Of a DNA stretch of 64,000 nucleotides, positions 50,614 through 60,355 are shown piece after piece. A program made the position numbers and the translations under genes. Below the pieces are notes generated by a model. That model was not told the DNA's origin. It ran no database searches and saw nothing but the letters and a program-made list of their open reading frames with translations. How positions within the stretch are numbered: position 1 is the first letter of the stretch; each line of letters opens with the position of its first letter. Source of the stretch: DATDPM01 sp963841995 (lineage in GTDB: Bacteria; Pseudomonadota; Alphaproteobacteria; DATDPM01); contig CAWJEX010000017.1 in assembly GCA_963841995.1 (NCBI GenBank), positions 124,001 through 188,000 on the forward strand, written 5' to 3'.

Positions 50614-53600
50614 TTAGGCCAGCGCCTGAACCGGGAGCGGCCGGTGCCGATAGACAAGCAGGTAAGCGGCGGGAACGATGAAGATTGTGATCAGCACCGA
50701 GACGGTCAGGCCGCCGATGATGACGCGGGCAAGCGACGCATAGGCCTCGCTGCCGGCGCCGAGCGCCAGGGCCATGGGAAAAAGGCCGATGATCGTGGCG
50801 AGTGAGGTCATCAGGATCGGCCGAAGCCGAATACGGCAGGACAAGGCGACCGCGGCGCCCGGCGCTTTGCCCTGCTCGCGCATGCGGTGGGCGAACTCCA
50901 CGATCAAAATGCTGTTCGAGACCACGATCCCGACCATCATCACGATGCCCATCAGCGACATGACATTGAGGGTGGTCCCGGTTGCCACCAGAGTGAGAAC
51001 GGCGCCGGCAACACCCGGCGGAACCGCAAGAAGGATCACCAAGGGATCGACGAAGGATTTGAATTGCGCGACGAGTACCAGGTAGACAAGCAGAACCGAT
51101 AGGAAGAGTCCGAGGCCGAAACTCTGGAACGAGGTGCGCATCGCTTGGACCGAACCCCGAATGTCGATCGTCATCCCGTTTTTCAACGGTGTCGTCGCGA
51201 CAATACGATCGATTGTGCCGGCAAGAGTGCGGAGGCTCTCCTGCGAAGGTGCTATATAAATATCGATGACGCGGCCGAGTTGATAATGGTTGACCACCGT
51301 GGGCGCCAGGATTGGCTTGATGCTCGCCACGGAGTTGAGCAGCGACGCCTCTTTTTCGCCGTCGGCGCGAATCGGAATGGTTTTGAGATCGTCCAGCGTC
51401 TTCACTTCCGTTTCGGGATATTGAACGGTGAGAAAGTAATCGTTGCCATTCTTGGGATCGACCCAATAGCTGGGCGCGATCATTTGATTCGAGGTCAGCG
51501 CGGTGATGATGTTGCTGACGACCTCCCTCTGGCTCAAACCCATTTCCTGCGCGTGCTCGCGATTGACATCGATTCGCAATGACGGCGCGTCGATGTCTTG
51601 CGGTATGAAAACGTCGCTGACGCCCGGAAGTATGGCGAACTGACGGGCAAGGGACGTTGCCGTTTCGTAGCTTTGATCGAGATCGTTGCTTCGCACCTGG
51701 ACGTCGATGGGCGCGGGAAGGCCGAGATTGAGGACGGCGTCGACGATACCGCCGGATTGGAAATAGCTCGTGAGTTGGGGTAATTGCGCGTGGATGGCTT
51801 TGCGCACTTCGTCCATATACATGTAGCTGCCGACGCGGTGATCTTCCTTCAGACTCACCTGAACAAAAGCGGTGTGCGATCCGGTATTACTCGTGTAGAT
51901 CGAGGAGAATCCGGGCGCGACGCCGATATTCGACGCAATGATGCCGAGGTCCTCCGGCTTTACGATGCTGCGAACGATGGCTTCGACTTGTCCGACATAG
52001 TCTGATGTCATCTCGATGCGCGTGCCCGTCGGCGCTTTGACATTGATCACGAACTGACTGGGATCGGTGCGCGGGAAATACGCCATGCCGAGTTTCGGCA
52101 CGCAGAGTGCGGAGGCGGCGCTGGCGAGAAGGAGCACCACCAGCGTTGTGCGCGGAACGGCAAGAACTTTTCCGACAAGATGGTCGTAGCGCCTTAGCAT
52201 GGCCTCGAAGCCGGCATTGAACCACCGGTTGAAGCCGGCGCCGATTGCGGCGAGGATTCCCCGCTTTCTCGGCGAGCGCGCCGCTTCGGCGGCGTCATGG
52301 GCGAAGCCGGTATGGTGGCCATGCGCGCGAAGAAGTTTTGCGCAGAATAGGGGCACGACCGTCAACGCAACGATGTAGGACGCGACGAGAGACAGGACCA
52401 CGGAAACCGCAAGCGCGGTGAAGAGGTACTTGCTGACGCCGTAAAGAAAGGTTACGGGAAAGAACACGATCGCCGTGGTCAGCGTCGCGGCAAGCACGGG
52501 CAGCGCCACTTCCTGGCCGCCTTTCTCGGCCGCCTCGCGCGGAGCGTCCCCCATTTCCAGATGGCGGTAAATATTTTCGAGCACGACGACTGAATTGTCG
52601 ATCAATCGCGAGAATGCGAGCGCCATCCCGCCGAGAATCATGGTGTTGACCGTGTCACCACCAATGTACAAAACAATGAAGCTTGCCAACACCGAAAGCG
52701 GAATGGACAGAAAGACGCCCGCGGTTGCAACCAGACTGCCGAGAAACACAAGAATCATGAGCCCCGTGAGCACCAGACCGGTAGCGCCTTCGTGAACGAG
52801 GTTGATGATCGCATTTTTGACGAAAATCGACTGGTCGAAGGCAAGCTTGGCGACCAGCGATTTTGGCACGTCTGTAAGATGCTGAAGCGCAGTCTTCACT
52901 CCGTCGACGATGGCGATGGTGTTGGAATCGCCACCTTGCCGGAGGACCGGCAGATACACCGACGGTTGACCGTCGACGCGGACGACATTGGTTTGGATCT
53001 GCGCGGCGTCCTTTGCCTGTCCGACATCGGCAATGGTCACGATCGAGCCGTTGTCCGCCTTGAGCGGCACGTCGTTGATCGCATGGACCAGGTCGATCTG
53101 GCTGTTGGTGAAGATGTTGTAGTCCACCGGACCCACCTTGACGTCGCCCGACGGCAAAATGAGGCTCGAATCGTTGACCGTCCGGACGATGTCCATGACG
53201 CTCAAGTGATAGGCCTCAAGCTTCTTCGGATCGACGTAGACCATGATCTGGCGATATTTGCCGCCGAAGGGCTGCGGCACCGAGGCGCCGGGAATGTTCG
53301 CAACCTGATTGCGCACCTGGTATTGCGCGAGGTCATGGAGAATCGCCTGGCTGAGACCCTTGGCCTTCAGGGTGATGAGACACACCGGCAGGCTGGAAGC
53401 ATCGAATTTGAGCACGACCGGCGGTAGCGTGCCAGGCGGCAAGCGCCGCAAATCGGCCATCGCCAGATTGGAAATGCTCGTGACTGCCGCATTCGCGTCT
53501 TCGCCCGGCTGGAAATAGATCTTGATCAGGCTGACGCCCGGCAACGAGGTCGACTCGATGTGATCGATACCGCTGCCAAGCGTGAAAAATCGTTCAAAGC

Positions 53601-53790
53601 GGCCGGTGATATCGTTCTCGATCTCTTCCGCCGGCATGCCGGGGTAGAAAGTCGCCACCACGACCACCGGGATCTTCACCGCGGGAAAGAGGTCGACCGG
53701 CATGCGCACGAGGCTGCTGATGCCGACGACGCATACCATCAAACACGCGACAATGATGAAATACGGATAGGAAATCGAGAATCGCGACAA
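50614..53790 (-). CDS. RND efflux pump permease
   Basis: A 1058-residue inner-membrane proton antiporter with 12 helices. It begins with the typical helix YPYFIIVACLMVCVVGISSL, MPVDLFPAVKIPVVVVATFY; the porter domain includes PGTLPPVVLKFDASSLPVCL, helix 4 has LILVFLGSLVATAGVFLSIP and GGMALAFSRLIDNSVVVLEN carries the acidic proton-relay region. C-terminal helices include VTLVATGTTLNVMSLMGIVM-like segments and the ending YLLVYRHRPLPVQA. Closest in style to the uncharacterised AcrB/D/F-like permeases. It lies between its adaptor (47-bp gap) and the TolC gene. Confidence 0.95.
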   Translation of the reverse strand: MSRFSISYPYFIIVACLMVCVVGISSLVRMPVDLFPAVKIPVVVVATFYPGMPAEEIENDITGRFERFFTLGSGIDHIESTSLPGVSLIKIYFQPGEDANAAVTSISNLAMADLRRLPPGTLPPVVLKFDASSLPVCLITLKAKGLSQAILHDLAQYQVRNQVANIPGASVPQPFGGKYRQIMVYVDPKKLEAYHLSVMDIVRTVNDSSLILPSGDVKVGPVDYNIFTNSQIDLVHAINDVPLKADNGSIVTIADVGQAKDAAQIQTNVVRVDGQPSVYLPVLRQGGDSNTIAIVDGVKTALQHLTDVPKSLVAKLAFDQSIFVKNAIINLVHEGATGLVLTGLMILVFLGSLVATAGVFLSIPLSVLASFIVLYIGGDTVNTMILGGMALAFSRLIDNSVVVLENIYRHLEMGDAPREAAEKGGQEVALPVLAATLTTAIVFFPVTFLYGVSKYLFTALAVSVVLSLVASYIVALTVVPLFCAKLLRAHGHHTGFAHDAAEAARSPRKRGILAAIGAGFNRWFNAGFEAMLRRYDHLVGKVLAVPRTTLVVLLLASAASALCVPKLGMAYFPRTDPSQFVINVKAPTGTRIEMTSDYVGQVEAIVRSIVKPEDLGIIASNIGVAPGFSSIYTSNTGSHTAFVQVSLKEDHRVGSYMYMDEVRKAIHAQLPQLTSYFQSGGIVDAVLNLGLPAPIDVQVRSNDLDQSYETATSLARQFAILPGVSDVFIPQDIDAPSLRIDVNREHAQEMGLSQREVVSNIITALTSNQMIAPSYWVDPKNGNDYFLTVQYPETEVKTLDDLKTIPIRADGEKEASLLNSVASIKPILAPTVVNHYQLGRVIDIYIAPSQESLRTLAGTIDRIVATTPLKNGMTIDIRGSVQAMRTSFQSFGLGLFLSVLLVYLVLVAQFKSFVDPLVILLAVPPGVAGAVLTLVATGTTLNVMSLMGIVMMVGIVVSNSILIVEFAHRMREQGKAPGAAVALSCRIRLRPILMTSLATIIGLFPMALALGAGSEAYASLARVIIGGLTVSVLITIFIVPAAYLLVYRHRPLPVQALA

Positions 53791-53840
53791 CGCCGATCTC
53801 CGTTACACGGTCCGCTTTGGAGTTGCCTTCGGTGACATCG

Positions 53841-55161
53841 TCATTCCGTGGGAATCGATTGACCGACGGTTTTCGCGTTATCCGGTCCAACGCCGTCGAC
53901 CGGTTTTGGACCGGCGGCGATCGATTGATTCACCGGTTGCGGCGGAGCCGTCGTGGCCTGGTTGGGGTCTTTCGGATCGGGGGCGATCGGCTGTCCGCCG
54001 TCATTTGAGTCGGCTTCCATGGTCTGGCTCACGGTTTTAGGTTCGACCGACATTCCTGGCGAGAAGGCGGCGCGGCTGCCGAACAGAATCATCTCGCCGG
54101 GCTGCAAGCCTTTCGTGATCTCGGCCCAGTCGGCGGTTTCGATTCCGACCGTCACCGGCCGCTCGACAATACTGTGTTGGGGCGTGACCACCCAGACGGA
54201 GGGCGATTGGCCGGTCGTCAATGACTGCAACGGAACCGCAACGACGCCTTGGCGGTTTGCGACCTCGACGTCGACCCAGGCGTACATGCCGGGCGTCATG
54301 CGAAGATCTTGGTTGTCCAGATCGACCTCGATGTGCATGGTCCGCGTATTATCGAGGACGCGCTCGGACAACCGCGCCACTTTTCCCTGAAGTTTTTCGC
54401 CGGTTGATTGCATTCGCACGACGACGGGTGTTCCGACATCGATTTTCGGCACGATCGACTCGGGGATCTGGATCACCAAGCGTAGCCGATAATTATCCGA
54501 GATTCGGACAATCGGTTCTGACTGACCCTGTGACGCCGTTCCCGCCTGGATCAACGCACCGGGATCGAAGTAGCGTTCCGTCACAACGCCGTCAAAAGGC
54601 GCGACGATTTGTGTGTAGGAATTGAGAGCGCGCTCCCGATCGAGATTGGCCTTCGCGGTTTCGAATGCGGCATCCGCTTTATCGATCTCGGCCTGGGCGA
54701 GGAGTCCGGGCTTCTCCTTTGCGACCGCTACAAGACGGTCGTATTCGAGCTTGGCGATTCCGTACGCCGCCTTAGCCCGATCGAGGTCATCTTTTTGTTC
54801 CGGCACTTCAAGTGTTGCGAGCACCTCGCCGCCCTTAACACGGTCGCCGTAATCGACGTTGATGGTTTTCAGATAGCCGGAGACCTTGGCGTACACTTTG
54901 ACCTCTTCGTAAGGCCGAAGCTCTGCCGTCAACGTAATTTTCTGGGAGAGATTCCGGCGCACCGCCAATACGACCGGTGCCGACGGGACTGTGGTCGACT
55001 TTGCCGCGACGGGCACACTTGTTTCCGACTTTGGCGCTTGTTGATCGGTAGCCGGAGCAATATTCGCTTCGTGCAGCGCCCAAGGCTCAAGCAATACCGC
55101 GCCCAGGGCAGCCAGAGTCTAGTCCGGCCGCGAGCCAACCCAAACGCGTCATCGAGATCAT
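53841..55161 (-). pseudogene. RND periplasmic adaptor (membrane fusion protein), frameshift in signal peptide
   Basis: The mature adaptor is intact from about 55094: barrel-sandwich lipoyl halves VKVYAKVSGYLKTINVDYGD and APFDGVVTERYFDPGALIQA, helical hairpin and C-terminal domain VWVVTPQHSIVERPVTVGI. The signal peptide is in another frame: MPMISMTRLGWLAAGL (ATG 55167 or 55161), then an extra G at 55119 (CTAGACT for CTAACT) before TLAALGAVLLEPWALHEA. Removing it restores a normal exported protein of about 440 residues. A TTG at 55094 could also start a cytoplasmic version. Confidence 0.8.
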
Positions 55162-55733
55162 TGGCATTTGCTCCGTTGCGTGATCGGCGCGCCGTGTCCG
55201 CCTGCCAAAAAGGGGCGATCACCATTTCTACCGTCTAGGGAGCGAGTTTCTCCGCTCCTCCGCGCACCCCTCCGCTCCTCCGCGCACCACTCCGCATATC
55301 CGACCCGCGTGTACCATGATGAAAAAACCGAGTATATTAGATTTAATTTCAGAATCCGGAATCTTAATTTAATTTACCTGATTTTGCGGACCAATTAATC
55401 TGATGAAAGCTCCGACCAAGAGGATCGTGTATTGTCGAACTGCCATTGGACGAGACATAAACCCAGGAGCAATTATTTTTTGGTATCTCTATTTACTATC
55501 TCCATTTGGTTTAATATTTGGTAAATCGTCGGCTACCTTGCGACGGCAGCGCCAATGATTATAAGCAAACCCGATGCCTAGTGGCGATGGATGGAGTGAA
55601 CCCGACAACCGAGCGGCGACCATCGTCACAAGAATTCGACAGCAAATTCTTGGATAGCGGCAGACGGCGGGACAAACTAGAGCGTGAGAGAAAGTCAAAG
55701 TCGGTGCACGCCACATACGATCCTGGATGGCAC
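55162..55733. other. Divergent control region between efflux pump and two-component system
   Basis: About 570 bp, AT-rich from 55310, between two divergent operons. Contains a 20-bp tandem repeat (below). A plus-strand reading continues from 55518 in frame with the response regulator, so an N-terminal extension from ATG 55581 is possible, but it shows no homology-like features. Confidence 0.5.
55251..55290. repeat. 20-bp tandem repeat
   Basis: TCCGCTCCTCCGCGCACC-C/A-C occurs twice (55251-55270, 55271-55290), with a partial third TCCGCAT at 55291. Confidence 0.8.
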
Positions 55734-56423
55734 GTGGTAATCACAAAGGCACGCATCCTCCTCGTCGAGGACGATCCTGAGACGGCGGAAGAGATCATTA
55801 GAGACTTTTCCGACCGCGGGTACACCATGACGCACGTGGCGTCTGGCCGAGCCGCGCTCGGTCTCGCGCGCGATGGCAATTTCGATTTGCTCATTCTCGA
55901 CCGCATGTTGCCCGAGCTCGATGGTCTGTCCATCATCGAGAATCTTCGGGCCGACGATATTCGCGTGCCGGTTCTCGTGCTCAGTGCGCTCGGTACGGTG
56001 GATGAGCGGGTACGCGGTCTGAGGGCTGGAGGCGACGACTATTTGACCAAACCGTTCGCGTTGACCGAACTCACGGCACGAGTCGAGGCCCTTTTGCGCC
56101 GTCCCGCCGAGACGCGCGCCACGCAATTGCGGGTCGGACCGTTGGAGCTCGACTTGATCGACCGTACCGCGCACCGCGGCAGCCGTCCGATCGAGATCCT
56201 GCCGCGGGAGTTCAAGCTGCTCGAATATCTGATGCGTCGGCCCGGACAAGTCGTGACGCGCGAAATGCTGCTCGAGGAGGTGTGGAGCTATCGTTTTGCG
56301 CCGCAAACGAATCTGGTCGATGTCCATATCGGCAAGCTGCGGCGTAAGATCGACGCTCCCGGAGAGATTCCGTTGATCTACAACATCCGTGGCGTAGGAT
56401 TCATGCTACGTGAACCTGATTGA
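55734..56423 (+). CDS. OmpR/PhoB-family response regulator
   Basis: A 229-residue response regulator from GTG 55734 (GTG GTA ATC, giving VITKARILLVEDDPE). Receiver: acidic pair EDD, phospho-Asp in LLILDRMLPELDG, Thr/Ser in VLVLSALGT and Lys in DYLTKPFAL. The winged-helix output domain has PREFKLLEYLMRRPGQVVTR, LLEEVWSYRF and VHIGKLRRKID. Usual family length. Overlaps the sensor kinase by 14 bases. Faces the RND efflux operon, so control of that pump by envelope stress or a toxic compound is likely. Confidence 0.9.
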   Translation: MVITKARILLVEDDPETAEEIIRDFSDRGYTMTHVASGRAALGLARDGNFDLLILDRMLPELDGLSIIENLRADDIRVPVLVLSALGTVDERVRGLRAGGDDYLTKPFALTELTARVEALLRRPAETRATQLRVGPLELDLIDRTAHRGSRPIEILPREFKLLEYLMRRPGQVVTREMLLEEVWSYRFAPQTNLVDVHIGKLRRKIDAPGEIPLIYNIRGVGFMLREPD

Positions 56424-57810
56424 GATTGTCCGGACAACAACGTTCCGGCTGGCCTTCGCCTTTGCATGCTTCTTTGCCGGCGCGAGTCTCCTGTTATTTG
56501 GCTTTATTTATTGGAGCACCGCGATATTCGAGACCGGGCGGATTGACCGGCTGATCGTCAATGACGCCCGTATCATTGCGAACGAGCCCGCCGACGTGAT
56601 GTTGGGTCTCGTCACCACGCGGGTAACCAACGATTTTCACCGGGTCAGCTATGCCGGTCTGTTCGACGCTCAGGGCCACCGGATCGCCGGAAATCTTTCC
56701 CGTCTGCCGGCCGATTTGCCGCCCGACGGCAATGTCCACAGTACGAGAGTGGCCCCCCTCGAACTAAGCGGCGTCTCCGAAGAAACGGTGAGGGCTGTCG
56801 CCCGGCTGCTGCCCGGCGGCGGTTACCTCGTAATCGGACGAAATATCGAATCGCTCGAACGGTTGAAGGATGTTGTGTTCCGCGCATTGGCGCTAGGCGT
56901 GGTTCCTCTGATGTTGTTCTCGCTCGCGGCCGGCGGTTTTCTTAGTTGGCGCGCTCAAAAACGAATCAAGGACGTCCACCATGCAGCCGAGCGCATTAGG
57001 CTTGGACAGCTCCGCGAGCGTTTGCCGACCCGCGGCGGCCGCGACGATTTCGATCGCTTGGCTTTAAGCGTTAACCGCATGCTCGACGAGATCGAACGCC
57101 TCTTGAACGAGATCCGGGCGACAGGGGACGAGATTGCCCACGATCTGAGGACACCCCTTACCCGCGTCCGCGCCCGTCTTGAGCGCGCCCTTGATCCAGC
57201 GCGCAGCCACGATGAACTGAAGGACGCGATAAATAAGGCAATCATCGGCCTCGATCAGGCGCTCACCATCATCACCGCTCTCCTGCGCATCCGCGAGATT
57301 GAAGCGGGGCAGCGCCGCTCGGGATTTTCCGAAGTCGATCTTCAAGCGATCGTTCTTTCGATCGCGGAACTCTATCAGCCGATCGCCGAAGAGAAAGGTG
57401 TCCGCTTCGAGGTCATCTCGCGCGCCCTAAACCCGGTGCGTGGCGATCGCGATCTTCTCATGGAAGCGGTGGGCAACCTCGTCGACAATGCGATCAAGTT
57501 CACGCCGCGGGGCGGCTCTGTCCAGTTATCCTTGTTGGAGCGGGGAGCAGATCAGGTCATCCGGATCGGCGATACGGGACCCGGCGTCGCACCGCAGGAG
57601 CGCGAGATGATCTTTGCACGCTTCTACCGCTCCGAACGGACGCGGCAGGTGGCGGGCACGGGCTTGGGATTGAGCCTTGTTGCGGCGATCGCCAAACTGC
57701 ATAACATCGGCGTTTCCATTGAGGACAATAACCCCGGCTGCGTCGTCGATCTCGTCTTCGAGACCCCGGCCTGGCAGCGTCCGCACGCTACCCTCGGAAT
57801 ATCGGGGTGA
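56410..57810 (+). CDS. Sensor histidine kinase
   Basis: A 466-residue membrane kinase from GTG 56410. Two helices (LAFAFACFFAGASLLLFGFI about 14-33, and ALALGVVPLMLFSLAAGGFL about 157-176) enclose a 120-residue periplasmic sensor region. HAMP follows (RIKDVHHAAERIRLG), then HisKA with the phospho-His in EIAHDLRTPLTRVRARLERA (about 237) and HATPase with NLVDNAIKFTPRGG, GDTGPGVAP and TGLGLSLVAAIAKLH. Partner of the response regulator just upstream. Confidence 0.92.
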   Translation: MNLIEIVRTTTFRLAFAFACFFAGASLLLFGFIYWSTAIFETGRIDRLIVNDARIIANEPADVMLGLVTTRVTNDFHRVSYAGLFDAQGHRIAGNLSRLPADLPPDGNVHSTRVAPLELSGVSEETVRAVARLLPGGGYLVIGRNIESLERLKDVVFRALALGVVPLMLFSLAAGGFLSWRAQKRIKDVHHAAERIRLGQLRERLPTRGGRDDFDRLALSVNRMLDEIERLLNEIRATGDEIAHDLRTPLTRVRARLERALDPARSHDELKDAINKAIIGLDQALTIITALLRIREIEAGQRRSGFSEVDLQAIVLSIAELYQPIAEEKGVRFEVISRALNPVRGDRDLLMEAVGNLVDNAIKFTPRGGSVQLSLLERGADQVIRIGDTGPGVAPQEREMIFARFYRSERTRQVAGTGLGLSLVAAIAKLHNIGVSIEDNNPGCVVDLVFETPAWQRPHATLGISG

Positions 57811-57904
57811 CAATCGACGATTAGCGAAAATCCGCCAGCGAATTGGGGAGCACTCGGCGCCGTGCCGCCGACCGCCAACACACTCCCTCAAGAATCAGCG
57901 CGAC

Positions 57905-58705
57905 TCACATCGAAACGCCCAGAATCACGCTGGATGCCTTAAAAACCGCGCAAACCGGCGATCCGTTTTTGAGCCCCATTTTATGGAGGCTCGCGTTGGT
58001 GATGATGGCGCTGACCGCAGTCCCGCCAGACAAAGCTAGCGTTACGTGACTATTGACCGTTCCCCGCACGACGCGCGTCACGGTTCCCCGCAGGCAATTG
58101 CGTGCGCTGAGTTTGAGGTCACCATGGTCTTCGGCAAGTATCACCCATGATGCTTTCACCAGCGCCCAGGCTTCACGACCAACTTTAAGACCGAGGTCTT
58201 CCAGCCCTTCTTTGGTAACGATCGCAATGATCTTGTCATCGGCACTGAGCTTCAGCTCCACCTCCGCGTTGACAGCTCCCTTCACGATCCGTGCGACCTT
58301 GCCAAAGAATTGATTTCGAGCACTGGTCTTCATAAGCAACCTTTTGAAGAGATTGTAGAACTTGTCGAACTGCTCGATTTCGGCGCTGGCGGCAGAAAGG
58401 AATTTTTTGTGTTCAACCTCCAGCCGGCGATATCCCTCGATCAATTTCTGGGCGCTGCGCGACAGTTTCGCGCCGCCGCCGCCCTTGCCGCCGGTGGCGG
58501 CCTCGACCAAACGGCTGCCATAGAGATTGTTCAACGCATTCACGGTGTCCCAAGCCGTTTTGTAACTGATTCCAACGGCCTTCGCCGCCCGCGTGATCGA
58601 ACCGGTCATGCCAATCTGTTCCAGCAGGGCGATCCGATCATCGCCCAATAAAGGCCGATTCTTTGGACCCAGCCACAGGTTGCCATAGACCATGAGTTTC
58701 CGCAT
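57905..58705 (-). CDS. modE: ModE molybdate-responsive regulator
   Basis: A 266-residue transcription factor. N-terminal LysR-like winged helix (LLEQIGMTGSITRAAKAVGI, SYKTAWDTVNALNNL about 27-60) and two C-terminal TOBE/Mop domains that bind molybdate: ARNQFFGKVARIVKGAVNAEV (about 128) and ARNCLRGTVTRVVRGTVNSH (about 200). Repressor of molybdate transport and activator of Mo-enzyme genes. A ModE box lies 190 bp away, in the region it shares with the divergent barrel gene at 58957. No modABC genes are in the window. Confidence 0.93.
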   Translation of the reverse strand: MRKLMVYGNLWLGPKNRPLLGDDRIALLEQIGMTGSITRAAKAVGISYKTAWDTVNALNNLYGSRLVEAATGGKGGGGAKLSRSAQKLIEGYRRLEVEHKKFLSAASAEIEQFDKFYNLFKRLLMKTSARNQFFGKVARIVKGAVNAEVELKLSADDKIIAIVTKEGLEDLGLKVGREAWALVKASWVILAEDHGDLKLSARNCLRGTVTRVVRGTVNSHVTLALSGGTAVSAIITNASLHKMGLKNGSPVCAVFKASSVILGVSM

Positions 58706-58894
58706 CGAAACCCCGAGATATCGCCGAGCGGATCAATATACACGACGACGCAAACCCTGCCCGAGATTGTCGCCGGCAAGTGCCGTTGTCGAGACGCGGG
58801 CGCTACAGTCCCGGTTTTTTAACGACTGTCCTCGCCAATCGCCAAATCCGATCCGGCGATCATAAAATGCAATTGGAGAAGGCAACGGCCCTAG

Positions 58895-58918
58895 CGTTAT
58901 ATAGCGTTATATATAACG
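58895..58918. promoter_or_regulatory. ModE box
   Basis: CGTTATAT (58895-58902), 8 bases, ATATAACG (58911-58918): 24 bp with the same half-sites and spacing as the classical enteric ModE operator. Inside is a perfect palindrome GCGTTATATATAACGC (58904-58919). Located 39 bp before the ATG of the barrel gene at 58957. Confidence 0.85.
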
Positions 58919-58956
58919 CGTTGAATTCGGCGCCACGCTGCACTGGAGTGAGGGGG

Positions 58957-59916
58957 ATGAATTAGTTTTCCGCAACGGCGACTGCGGCGGTCGCCGTCGT
59001 CAGCATGTTCATGTCGAATGCCGCCCTGGCGGGGGAGCGGGACAAGCCGTCCGCGGGGTCTCCGGCGGGCGATGAACTTGCCGATTTGCAATCGGCATCA
59101 TCGTCCGGCGAGGCGAATCAGGGCGCCGTCGAAGATTATTTCGATCATTGGTTCGATCGGGTGAACGCGGCGCAGGCGAGCCAGCCGCACTGGATGACGC
59201 CGGTCGCAACCGTAACGCCCCGTCTCGAAGAGGAAGTGCGTTACGATCAGTTCTGGGAGCATCTTGGTACCGGCGCCGATCTCCATGTTTTCGATGGCGG
59301 CAAGGGACTCGAACTGGTCCCGACGACGACGAACGAAGTGCTGATCAACGCGCCTCCTTATCAAGATCGCCAAATAAAAAAACCGGCGACGGGTTGGGGC
59401 GACTGGCCGTTCTTGACGGTCAAACAGCGGCTGCTGAGCGCGCCCGAAGAGCAGGGCAATTACATCCTGTCCGCGTTCCTCGGATTACAGGCGCCAACCG
59501 GCAACACAGCTTTTACCAACGATGCCTGGGTTATCACGCCGACACTGGCGGGCGGCATCGGATGGGGCGCTTTCAATATTCAAGCGACCTTCGGTATCCC
59601 GATCCCCGCGGAGCACGAGAACACGATCGGCACCGCGATCGTGACGAACGTGGCGCTGCAATATCACGTCGCGGAGTATTTCTGGCCCGAATTCGAGTTC
59701 AACAACACATATTGGACGGACGGGGAACGCGGCGGTAAGAATCAGTTGTTCGTCACGCCCGGCCTCATCCTCGGTCGTTTCCCGATTTATGGCCGCGCTC
59801 GATTTATTATCGGCACTGGCTATCAGATTGCCGTAACGCCCAAACTCACTACAACGCCGGCTCTAACACCCGTCTACAATCACGCCTGGATCCTGACCGC
59901 ACGATTGGCGTTTTGA
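58957..59916 (+). pseudogene. ModE-controlled outer-membrane barrel, TAG at codon 3
   Basis: From ATG 58957 (RBS GGAG nine bases before) the reading is M-N-stop (TAG at 58963-58965)-FSATATAAVAVVSMFMSNAAL-AG, a signal peptide if codon 3 were Lys or Gln. The body is a 300-residue barrel: WMTPVATVTPRLEEEVRYDQ, YILSAFLGLQAPTGNTAF, LAGGIGWGAFNIQATFGIPI and terminal NHAWILTARLAF with aromatic end. An internal ATG at 59005 would make a version without signal. The ModE box directly upstream ties it to molybdenum. Family not identified. Confidence 0.75.
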
Positions 59917-60355
59917 CCCATCGACTGACCGCCGATAAAAATGCTCCTTGGGCAATTCCCGAAGAGGCGTCATGTGCGGTTGCCGGCGATCCCGGCTCCC
60001 GCGTGCAGAAGTTTATCACTGACGTCGGTGCAGATCGACGCTCGATCCTGCTTCGCGCCAATCGCTCTCACGCCGCTGTCGGCGAACGATTGCGGCCGTC
60101 TCGGCACTCGTATCGCCGAAGTCGACGCAGATCCGCCCATAATTTTTGTTCGAATCCTTTTGCGTTCGCGCTTCGTTCCGTGACTCCATCAGCAATTCAA
60201 AGCTTTGAGGCAGAAGTCAAGATCGCGAGATTGCCATAAAACAGCAACACGAACGTCACGAGTTTTCCGCATAACTGTCACGAAGTCTTGTTAGAAATTC
60301 CCGCACCAACAGGCGAATTGCATCTGCCAACTCTGTAGATTTGGGGGACTTTATC
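59917..60355. other. 440-bp intergenic stretch
   Basis: No conserved gene seen; open readings here have no recognisable features. It lies between two outer-membrane protein genes and probably holds the promoter of the second. Confidence 0.5.

Noticed and set aside
50614..53790. Several long plus-strand readings opposite the RND permease
   Set aside because: The RND permease is full length with all motifs; opposite readings show no domain features.
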